Source of the DNA: a bacterium TMED198
GTDB lineage: Bacteria > Fidelibacterota > Marinisomatia > SCGC-AAA003-L08 > D37C17
Length of the DNA stretch: 5,274 nucleotides
Reading direction: 5' to 3'
NCBI GenBank assembly: GCA_002170735.1
Contig: NHIV01000056.1
Location: forward strand, 1-5,274
In this document: positions 1 to 5,274 of the stretch, one piece after another
Layout of the letters: the number at the start of each line of letters is the position of its first letter
Numbering within the stretch: the stretch's first letter is position 1
Made by a program: the position numbers and the translations under genes
Notes under the pieces: generated by a model
Told to the model about the DNA's origin: nothing
What the model saw: only the letters and a program-made list of their open reading frames with translations
Databases searched by the model: none

Positions 1-1
1 G

Positions 2-853
2 AAATTATTAGATGAAAATAAAAAGAAAAAAGCACAAATTGATGAACTTAAATCATTTGTAAGACGATTTTCTGCTAATGCTTCAAAAGCTAAACAGGCT
101 ACATCGCGAGCCAATTTGATTGATAAGATAAAATTGGAAGATATTGCAAAATCAAGTCGTGTCTATCCCTTTATTCGTTTTAAACAAGATAAAAAAATAT
201 ATAGTGATGTTCTAAATGTAAAAAATCTATCAAAAAAATATGATGACTTAGTAGTTTTAAATAAAATTAATTTTTCAATAGAAGTTGGAGAACGTATAGC
301 GGTTTTAGGGCCAAATGGAATAGGAAAGTCTACCTTATTAAATTGTATTGTAGATCAACAGCAAAAAGATTCTGGTAAAATCAACTGGTCATTAAATGCT
401 AATATTGGCTTTTTTGCACAAGATGAAGATGAAAATATTGATTCAGAGTTAACTTTAATTGACTGGATGAGTCAATGGACAAATAGTATTGAGAGTGAAC
501 AAGAAATAAGATCTATACTTGGGAGATTATTATTTTCTAAAGATGATATTAAAAAATCTATCAAAATATTATCTGGTGGTGAAAAAAGACGAATGCTATT
601 TGGAAAGCTAATTTTACAAAACCCCAATATTATTATTTTGGACGAACCAACTAATCACTTAGATATTGAATCCATAGAGTCTCTTAATTCAGCGTTAAGT
701 CAATATGAAGGAACTCTTATATTTGCTAGCCATGATAGAGAATTCATATCTTCACTTGCTACTAGAATTTTTGAATTAAAAGATGGAGAAATGTTAGATC
801 ATACAAATATTAATGATAATTTTTTAGATGCTATAAGTATTAATAATTATTAA
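2..853 (+). CDS. ybiT: ABC-F family ATPase, YbiT-like, 3' part (5' end outside window)
   Basis: This is the C-terminal 283 residues of an ABC-F protein, a soluble twin-ATPase class that binds the ribosomal E site and modulates translation or relieves stalling; it is not a transporter. The frame is open to the left edge, so the TTG at 116 is internal. The first ~55 residues are the end of the inter-domain linker (ABC_tran_Xtn), with the typical run [22 protein letters not shown]2 follows: Walker A GPNGIGKS at nt 308-331, Q-loop AQD, signature LSGGEKRRM near nt 569, Walker [13 protein letters not shown] near nt 629-664 with the catalytic Glu present, and the switch His in ASHDREF near nt 722-742. 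The linker, PFIRF and [15 protein letters not shown] match what I remember of E. coli YbiT closely, closer than EttA, Uup or YheS. It ends soon after NBD2 with no Uup-like coiled-coil tail. The next gene starts 9 bases later, suggesting an operon. The sequence shows the family; the YbiT assignment is by recalled similarity. Confidence 0.93.
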   Translation, partial: KLLDENKKKKAQIDELKSFVRRFSANASKAKQATSRANLIDKIKLEDIAKSSRVYPFIRFKQDKKIYSDVLNVKNLSKKYDDLVVLNKINFSIEVGERIAVLGPNGIGKSTLLNCIVDQQQKDSGKINWSLNANIGFFAQDEDENIDSELTLIDWMSQWTNSIESEQEIRSILGRLLFSKDDIKKSIKILSGGEKRRMLFGKLILQNPNIIILDEPTNHLDIESIESLNSALSQYEGTLIFASHDREFISSLATRIFELKDGEMLDHTNINDNFLDAISINNY

Positions 854-856
854 AGG
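852..856 (+). promoter_or_regulatory. Shine-Dalgarno site for the DUF6428-like gene
   Basis: AAAGG overlaps the TAA stop of the ABC-F gene and lies 6 bases before the GTG at 863. It supports the GTG as start codon, since no in-frame ATG occurs before residue 24, and it suggests translational coupling with the upstream gene. Confidence 0.55.
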
Positions 857-862
857 CAAGTA

Positions 863-1309
863 GTGAAAATAAATGATGTAAAAGAAAAACTAAATAAATT
901 AAAATCTGTTAAATTTATTCTACCAAATGGAATGCCTATACCAGAACATTTTCATGTAACTGAAGTAGGTGTTGTTTCTAAAAATTTCATTGATTGTGGT
1001 GGAACTGTTAGATTGGATAAAATTGTAACCTTCCAACTATGGATAGCAGATGATTTTGACCATAGACTCGCTCCAAAAAAACTTTTAGATATCATAAATT
1101 TATCTCAAGAGTCATTAGAATTAGATGATTTAGATATTGAAGTTGAATATCAATCAGATACAATCGGAAAATATGGCTTAGATTTTGATGGTGCTAACTT
1201 TTTGTTAACTAACAAACAAACTGACTGTCTAGATAAAGATAAGTGTGGTATTGATAAAACAATATCTATAAATAATTCTTCTTGCAGCCCCAAAATAGGA
1301 TGCTGCTAA
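863..1309 (+). CDS. DUF6428-like small cysteine-tailed protein
   Basis: A 148-residue cytoplasmic protein with no signal peptide or membrane segment. I recognise it as the DUF6428 type by motifs such as LPNG.PIPEHFHVTEVG (res 20-36), the FIDCGGTVR block (42-50), FQLW (57-60), and GKYGLDFDG..FLLTNKQTDCL (102-123). The family has no established biochemical role. The sequence shows six cysteines: C45 in the conserved core, C122 and C128 in DCLDKDKCG, and C141, C147 and C148 in the tail SCSPKIGCC. With H29, H31 and E34 in EHFHVTE these could bind a metal or metalloid, which is inference. From memory, relatives in Bacteroidota often sit beside arsenic genes (arsR, arsenate reductase, ACR3), but none is visible here; instead the gene follows ybiT at 9 bases. 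The GTG start is chosen because it has a ribosome binding site and the protein's N-terminus fits the family from there. Family call fairly firm, function unknown. Confidence 0.85.
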   Translation: MKINDVKEKLNKLKSVKFILPNGMPIPEHFHVTEVGVVSKNFIDCGGTVRLDKIVTFQLWIADDFDHRLAPKKLLDIINLSQESLELDDLDIEVEYQSDTIGKYGLDFDGANFLLTNKQTDCLDKDKCGIDKTISINNSSCSPKIGCC

Positions 1310-1320
1310 TTAAAATTAGT

Positions 1321-1395
1321 TGTTAAAAGATAGCTAGAAATCTATAGTATATCGACTAATCTGTAGTTTAAATACTATAGATATTATTTTTAACA
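1321..1395. terminator. Nested AT-rich inverted repeat between convergent genes, probable terminator
   Basis: An inner perfect 11-bp stem (1340-1350 with 1372-1382, arm ATCTATAGTAT) encloses a 21-base loop and is followed on the + strand by TTATTTTT at 1384-1391. An outer 8-bp stem (TGTTAAAA 1321-1328 with TTTTAACA 1388-1395) lies around it, separated by an asymmetric internal loop. Position after the DUF6428-like stop fits a rho-independent terminator for + strand transcripts, though the stem is GC-poor and the loop long. For - strand transcripts the T7 run just after the hydrolase stop (complement of 1409-1415) has no convincing hairpin before it. The rest of the 117-base gap shows nothing else. 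Confidence 0.45.
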
Positions 1396-1426
1396 TAGTT
1401 GAAATTTTAAAAAAATCAGATTATGC

Positions 1427-2518
1427 CTATTGATTCCACCATTTAAAAACAACTTGATTTGGATTGTTCAATGCTACAATTTCACCTAGTTGAGGGGTAA
1501 TAATCTTTTGTCCATATTCTTTAGCATACAGAATAGCTCCTTCAACAGGATCAGTCCAGTGATGTGTTGATAGTTTAAAAGCTCCCCAATGAATAGGCAT
1601 ATAATATTTTGAACCTAAGTCTTGAGCTGCCATTACTGCCTGCTTTGGAAACATGTGAGAATGTTTCCAAGCAGTATTGTATTGCCCAGAATCAATCAAC
1701 GAAAGATCAAATGGACCATATTTCTTACCAATATCTTTAAAATGAGATCCATATCCACCATCTCCACTAAAATATATTTTTCCTAATTGACTAATAATAG
1801 CCCAAGATGCCCATAATGTACTATTTCTATTTTTTGGACCTCTACCAGAAAAATGTCTTGATGGTAAGCATACAATATCAATATCATTTAATTTTTTTGA
1901 ATCATACCAATTGAATTCAGTTATTGAATTATCTTTTACACCCCAACGTTTTAAATGATTTCCTATACCATAAGGCACATAAAACTTTTTAACTTTATTT
2001 TTTATTTTTTTTATCGTTGGATAATCTAAATGGTCATAATGATCATGAGAAAAAATAACTAGATCAATGCTATCAATATCTTCTATTGACAATGCAATGT
2101 CCTCTTGAAATCTTTTTAAAGTAGGTATAGGAACTGGTGCACAATATTCACCAAACATTGGATCAAGCATAATTAACTTTCCCCCTATGTTAAATAAAAA
2201 TGAAGAATGTCCTATCCACACAAATTTTATTGAATTTTCATTACTATTCTTAAATTCCTTGAAATCAATTTTTTGGGGCGAAAAATCTTTATGAGGTCTT
2301 CTACCTGGTACATCTTTGAAAAATTCTCCTCTTGGCATGTCTCCAGTAATCATTACAGCCTCTTCAATATTAGCAAATGCACCATCTTTATAATTTTCAA
2401 ATGTAGAGTATAGCTGTTTCTGAGATTTACTAGGATTCTTGCCAAATTGTGGGCTAAAACTCAAAAAAGTAACAATAGAGCCAAATAGCCCTAAAATTAT
2501 GTAAACAATTATTATCAA
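1427..2518 (-). CDS. Membrane-anchored MBL-fold metal-dependent hydrolase, RomA/NAPE-PLD-like
   Basis: A 363-residue zinc-dependent hydrolase of the metallo-beta-lactamase fold, in the class annotated as RomA-like or NAPE-PLD-like (COG2220). Residues 1-20 are a strongly hydrophobic segment, a signal anchor or signal peptide, followed by FSPQFGKNPSKSQ, typical of this class. Catalytic motifs: WIGHSSFLF (101-109), LDP with D119, HDHYDH (158-163), RHFSGR with H222, SGDGGYG with D253, and MPIHWG with H310. By analogy with NAPE-PLD, H158, H160, H222 and D253 bind one metal and D162, H163, D253 and H310 the other. No ligand is missing. The substrate is unknown: relatives act on phosphodiester or lactone bonds, and phospholipid or acyl-amide substrates are possible but unproven. 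The start is TTG at 2518, directly after an in-frame TAA and overlapping the upstream stop as TTGA. Starting at the next TTG (residue 19) would remove the hydrophobic segment that the family normally has. AGGT precedes the start at only 2 bases, so coupling to the upstream gene is likely. Confidence 0.88.
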   Translation of the reverse strand: MIIIVYIILGLFGSIVTFLSFSPQFGKNPSKSQKQLYSTFENYKDGAFANIEEAVMITGDMPRGEFFKDVPGRRPHKDFSPQKIDFKEFKNSNENSIKFVWIGHSSFLFNIGGKLIMLDPMFGEYCAPVPIPTLKRFQEDIALSIEDIDSIDLVIFSHDHYDHLDYPTIKKIKNKVKKFYVPYGIGNHLKRWGVKDNSITEFNWYDSKKLNDIDIVCLPSRHFSGRGPKNRNSTLWASWAIISQLGKIYFSGDGGYGSHFKDIGKKYGPFDLSLIDSGQYNTAWKHSHMFPKQAVMAAQDLGSKYYMPIHWGAFKLSTHHWTDPVEGAILYAKEYGQKIITPQLGEIVALNNPNQVVFKWWNQ

Positions 2519-5274
2519 TTACCTAAAACATATTGAACTAGTGCTACAATATCTAGGATATTAATCGTTTCATCGAGATTCATATCGCAGGAACAAACTT
2601 GATCTTCAGTATAATCTATATTGCTTAGAACATATTGAACAACGCTAACAATATCAAGAATATTGGTGGTCTGATCACTGTTGACATCTCCATTTGCAGT
2701 ACACCCAGATTCAATAATTTCATAATAAGTTGAATTCTGTTTTAAATCATAATAGAACACTGTAGAATTAATACCATCAGAAACTATCGAGAAATTTGCA
2801 CCGCCTCCATAGGTATCTTGATCAAAATTTTCATTTAAAACAACTTTAAACTCCCAAGATCCTTCAGGAAGTAATGCCTCCCATGAATAAACCTGATCAT
2901 TAGACTCATCTATCATCCAGCCTGATAAGCTCTCAGGATTCCAATTTTCTCCATCGCCAAGCTCTTCAAAAAAACTTCCAACTATTTTAGGATTTGTATG
3001 TATGACAAACTCATCCCAATTTCTTACACCTGTATAGAAACCACAATTTGCTAGAAATTGCACAGTTTGCTGCTGGTTAATTGTAATAATTTGGTTAGTA
3101 CCTGGCCAGTCATTATCGTTCCATTCATCCGACTCAAGGACTTTGTACTCATATGTGCCAGGTAATAGTTCAATATTAAGCTCCCAAATTCCATTTTGCT
3201 TTAATGAAAAGTCGTAGTCATGGTTTGCTGGATCCCAATCGTTCATGTCTCCTACTAAATGTGGAGTAGATATAAGCTCATTAATGTTTACTGTATTATA
3301 TTCTAAATCAATCGAGTTACCACTGTTATCAAAAAGATTAGAAACTGTAACTGTTGATCCAGTGCTTTCATCATTTAGAATCAACACAACCTTTCTGCCA
3401 TAATTAATGTAGGCTGATTCTACTACAATGCCACTATCAAAACCCTCTAAAGAATAGTTAATTGTATTTGACACTGTTTCCGGAAATAAATCATCACTAA
3501 AAAATAGATGAATTATTTTTGGTGAAACTTGTAATGCAGAAACTAGCTGTGGGCCTGCTTCATCTATCAATCCATCTGAAAGAATATCCAGCTCTTCAAT
3601 TTTTGAAAAATTTTCATCGTAAGGTTGATCTGTAAATCCTGCAAATAAATATACATTAAATATACCAGAGCCAAATATTTCATCTCCCTTAACTAAAGTT
3701 CCTTCAAACTCTCCACTATGAGATGCGCCTCCACTGCCTAGAACCATTGCAACAGTTGCTCCGCTTGATGAATTTCTTTGTCCACTATAGCTGCCATAGT
3801 CTCCCCAAATTCTCTGCAAGTGGCTTTTACCTGACCATATCAGATCTAGTAAATCAGGAGTCCATCCAGATTTAACATAACCAGTTTCTCCAAAAAAGTT
3901 ATAGGTAACATCTAAGTATTTACTACCAGTTTCCAACTGGATTGTTTTAGTAACTCCAAACTGTGATAAAGATGCAATTACTAAATCTCCAGTTGATTGA
4001 ATAATTGAAATTTCATAAATTGAATTTTGTTGATTAGGAGATACATCTGATAAAGCTGCTACATGGTTGTTTGATGACTCATTATAATCTCCATCTGTTT
4101 CAGAAAAATAAGCTACATCAGAACCTACTAAGGAGTATGCATTTCCCAAGTTATCTTTTGAAAAAATCCAATTTGCTTTACCTCCTATTCCTTCAAAAAC
4201 AAAGAATGTTTTATCATTATGAATAATTAACTCTTCTCCCCCATCATGATCAATATCACTAAAGAAGCAGGCTGTTGTCTCTGTGTAGTTTCCATTAGCC
4301 CACCTTGATGCCTCAGCATATACATTGGCATTCTTGATATGAGATGAATAGTGGTGTTCCCATCCTGCTATTTCACCTTCTGTATGCCATCCTGTTTCAT
4401 GTAAATTAATCATAAGTGTATACCAACCAAGTTGAGATAGAGAATTATTTGGAGCTGACATCAGATTATTATATGTGTCGTTCCATACCGTTCCATAATT
4501 CCACTTTGGTTCATGAAAGTCTGATAAAGAAGGTGTAGCAGCCCAATTATTGTACCAGCTATTGTTGCTACCTCCATATCCATCTGTACCACCCAATAGA
4601 CCATATGTTCCATTTTGAACATCAACATTAGAGCCATTAAAATCAGAGTTATTTATTGCAGAATCAAGCTTCCATACATTAATAGCCGGGTAGTTATCAA
4701 AGCAGTACCACATAACACTTTCATAGTTATCAAGAAAAGAGGTTTCATGATGCTCATTCATTTCGGCTGCTACCTCCCAATCGGTTCCATAGACAGTGAT
4801 ACCATACTGACCTGTAGAGGAAATATGATTTTTTGCACCATCTGCATCATAATGCATCATACCAACAAAATCATTATCGATTGGTATAATTCTAAGGTTT
4901 ATACCATCATCGTTATTCATCCAATGAATTTTTTTATTATCAGATCCTGGCATATGAACCCAATCATCAAGCACAACAGCTTCAACACCATGCTGCTGCC
5001 AATTATCACCAATCCAATCTATAACACCTGCATCAGGATAAACTGATGGAGACAGCCAAACCCTTTCAGGAACCCATGCAACCTTTGGATCATAATTATA
5101 TCGATACTTGACCATATCTGTCTCTATTGAAACAGCCCAATTATTCATATCATCTTGTACAAAAGGCATCATATGTTGACCAAGAGCAGAGGTCATCATA
5201 GAAACATAGCCATCTACAACGCCTGATTCTAGCCAATCATTAAACTCTGGATTATGCCACTCAGCTGCTGGCAT
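2515..5274 (-). CDS. Secreted-type GH57-like alpha-glucan hydrolase with Ig, starch-binding and dockerin domains (5' end outside window)
   Basis: The visible 919 residues are the C-terminal part of a large modular glycosidase; residue numbers here count from the right edge of the window. Order: GH57-like catalytic region (1 to ~330), beta-sandwich region (~335-565), Big_5/SbsA Ig-like domain (~574-668), two X25/CBM48-like starch-binding domains (~670-745 and ~758-852), and a dockerin-like tail (858-919). GH57 enzymes act on alpha-1,4 or alpha-1,6 glucans by a retaining mechanism. The likely nucleophile is E70 in WVPERVW and the likely acid/base is D165 in YGTDWEVAA, both assigned by motif only. 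The first codon is ATG but lies at the edge. There is no signal peptide and the family's N-terminal HxHQP motif is absent, so the real start lies further upstream. Abundant Trp, Asn, Gly and Asp and the calcium loops fit an extracellular protein. It ends in TGA at 2517-2515, overlapping the start of the MBL hydrolase. Catalytic family is moderately sure; exact linkage and activity cannot be read. Confidence 0.85.
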   Translation of the reverse strand: MPAAEWHNPEFNDWLESGVVDGYVSMMTSALGQHMMPFVQDDMNNWAVSIETDMVKYRYNYDPKVAWVPERVWLSPSVYPDAGVIDWIGDNWQQHGVEAVVLDDWVHMPGSDNKKIHWMNNDDGINLRIIPIDNDFVGMMHYDADGAKNHISSTGQYGITVYGTDWEVAAEMNEHHETSFLDNYESVMWYCFDNYPAINVWKLDSAINNSDFNGSNVDVQNGTYGLLGGTDGYGGSNNSWYNNWAATPSLSDFHEPKWNYGTVWNDTYNNLMSAPNNSLSQLGWYTLMINLHETGWHTEGEIAGWEHHYSSHIKNANVYAEASRWANGNYTETTACFFSDIDHDGGEELIIHNDKTFFVFEGIGGKANWIFSKDNLGNAYSLVGSDVAYFSETDGDYNESSNNHVAALSDVSPNQQNSIYEISIIQSTGDLVIASLSQFGVTKTIQLETGSKYLDVTYNFFGETGYVKSGWTPDLLDLIWSGKSHLQRIWGDYGSYSGQRNSSSGATVAMVLGSGGASHSGEFEGTLVKGDEIFGSGIFNVYLFAGFTDQPYDENFSKIEELDILSDGLIDEAGPQLVSALQVSPKIIHLFFSDDLFPETVSNTINYSLEGFDSGIVVESAYINYGRKVVLILNDESTGSTVTVSNLFDNSGNSIDLEYNTVNINELISTPHLVGDMNDWDPANHDYDFSLKQNGIWELNIELLPGTYEYKVLESDEWNDNDWPGTNQIITINQQQTVQFLANCGFYTGVRNWDEFVIHTNPKIVGSFFEELGDGENWNPESLSGWMIDESNDQVYSWEALLPEGSWEFKVVLNENFDQDTYGGGANFSIVSDGINSTVFYYDLKQNSTYYEIIESGCTANGDVNSDQTTNILDIVSVVQYVLSNIDYTEDQVCSCDMNLDETINILDIVALVQYVLGN
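2518..2703 (-). other. C-terminal dockerin type I-like domain, two calcium loops
   Basis: Residues 858-919. Loop 1 GDVNSDQTTNILDIV has D863, N865, D867, T869, N871 and D874 at calcium positions 1, 3, 5, 7, 9 and 12. Loop 2 CDMNLDETINILDIV has D897, N899, D901, T903, N905 and D908 in the same places. Each is followed by a VQYVL helix. C858, C894 and C896 lie before the loops. In cellulosome bacteria this module docks onto cohesin; in Marinimicrobia and related exoproteins its role is unclear and may be cell-surface attachment or sorting. The protein ends right after loop 2. Confidence 0.85.
2527..2664 (-). repeat. Diverged direct repeat encoding the dockerin helices
   Basis: Positions 2527-2562 and 2629-2664 match at about 28 of 36 bases, 102 bases (34 codons) apart, including an identical 12-mer. 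The copies encode the NILDIV..VQYV parts of the two calcium-loop repeats, showing that the domain arose by internal duplication. Confidence 0.7.
2719..3003 (-). other. Starch-binding-like beta domain 2 (X25 type)
   Basis: Residues about 758-852. IVGSFFEELGDGENWNPES, then MIDESNDQVYSWEALLPEGSWEFKVVLNENFDQDTYGGG, then a TVFYYDL strand, follow the X25_BaPul-like pattern (elGc..dWdP, M.d..dgvy, lp.G.yefKva.n, W...yG..G). It differs strongly in sequence from the first module, so this is an old tandem rather than a recent copy. Confidence 0.6.
3040..3267 (-). other. Starch-binding-like beta domain 1 (X25/CBM48 type)
   Basis: Residues about 670-745. HLVGDMNDWDPA is the classic opening of glycogen- and starch-binding E-set domains, followed by G.WELNIELLPGTYEYKVL and NDWPGTNQIITI with a closing TVQFLANCG strand. 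This resembles the X25-like modules of pullulanases and maltogenic enzymes, and supports an alpha-glucan substrate for the attached enzyme. W680 and the Trp residues at 697, 718 and 723 are candidate sugar-stacking residues. Confidence 0.65.
3271..3555 (-). other. Big_5/SbsA-type Ig-like domain within the glycosidase
   Basis: Residues about 574-668. The order GPQLVSALQVSPKIIHLFFSD, then INYSLEG, then RKVVLILND, TVTVSNLFD and NSGNSID follows the usual 'P.v..a...s...v.v.Fse.ld...a....NY.l' pattern of bacterial Ig-like domains found in secreted enzymes. It is likely a spacer between the catalytic part and the binding modules. Confidence 0.6.
4285..5274 (-). other. GH57-like catalytic region within the glycosidase
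   Basis: Residues 1 to about 330. Supporting blocks are MMTSALGQHMMPF (26-38), the position where GH57 proteins have a TS..xHP.LP strand; WVPERVW (67-73) with the putative nucleophile E70; QQHGVEAVVLDD (93-104), matching the usual G(I/V)..vv.D(E/D) strand; YGTDWEVAA (162-170) with the putative acid/base D165; and LMINLHETGWH (287-297) with the helical region after it. The first GH57 motif is missing because the gene is cut by the window edge. The blocks are divergent, so a related (beta/alpha)7 glycosidase class is the alternative. Confidence 0.7.

Noticed and set aside
116..118. TTG as the start of the ABC-F gene
   Set aside because: The same frame is open to the window edge and encodes the conserved linker of the family before this codon, so it is an internal leucine.
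863..1309. Part of an arsenic resistance operon
   Set aside because: No arsR, arsenate reductase or arsenite pump is visible in the window; only the protein family hints at it.
1310..1426. Small RNA, tRNA or CRISPR element in the convergent gap
   Set aside because: There is no cloverleaf, no repeated spacer pattern and no promoter-like pair I could defend. The inverted repeat is better explained as a terminator.
2462..2464. TTG at residue 19 as an alternative start of the MBL hydrolase
   Set aside because: It would delete the hydrophobic anchor that relatives carry before the FSPQFG-type segment, and I prefer the TTG in the stop-start overlap.
1427..2518. Beta-lactamase antibiotic resistance gene
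   Set aside because: The fold is shared, but the motif set and N-terminal anchor match the RomA/NAPE-PLD-like class and not class B beta-lactamases.
4615..5046. A 143-codon open frame on the + strand, antisense to the glycosidase
   Set aside because: It lies wholly within the catalytic region of the glycosidase on the other strand. The translation is Ile/Thr/His-rich with no recognisable domain and looks like an antisense shadow.
5272..5274. ATG at the right edge as the true start of the glycosidase
   Set aside because: There is no room to see a ribosome binding site, no signal peptide follows, and the first GH57 motif is missing. It is most likely an internal methionine.

Overview
The window is AT-rich bacterial DNA with two gene pairs that face each other. 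It looks like a marine FCB-group bacterium, with Candidatus Marinimicrobia (SAR406) or Bacteroidota the best guesses. The taxon call is an inference from three things: the low GC, a DUF6428-type protein of a kind I associate with Bacteroidota, and a secreted enzyme ending in a dockerin-like 'NILDIV..VQYVL' tail of the sort common in Marinimicrobia exoproteins. No marker gene fixes the lineage.

Left part, + strand (1-1309): the 3' two-fifths or so of an ABC-F ATPase gene, very close to ybiT, is followed after 9 bases by a small GTG-start gene of the DUF6428 type. The two are probably one transcript. The ABC-F protein is a ribosome-associated translation factor. The small protein has no established function; its cysteine-rich tail suggests thiol or metal(loid) chemistry.

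Middle (1310-1426): a 117-base convergent intergenic region with a nested AT-rich inverted repeat, which probably ends transcription from the left.

Right part, - strand (5274 down to 1427): a large secreted-type glycoside hydrolase missing its 5' end beyond the window. It reads GH57-like catalytic domain, beta-sandwich region, Ig-like (Big_5/SbsA) domain, two starch-binding-like beta domains of the X25/CBM48 type, and a C-terminal type I dockerin-like pair of calcium loops. Its TGA stop overlaps, as TTGA, the TTG start of a membrane-anchored metallo-beta-lactamase-fold hydrolase of the RomA/NAPE-PLD-like class, so the two are probably translationally coupled. The large protein is most likely an extracellular alpha-glucan-degrading or -remodelling enzyme. 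What the coupled hydrolase adds is unknown.

There is no mobile element, CRISPR array, tRNA or rRNA. The most unusual content is the GH57 / Ig / tandem X25 / dockerin architecture and its coupling to the MBL hydrolase. I see no clear sign of a wholly new system.
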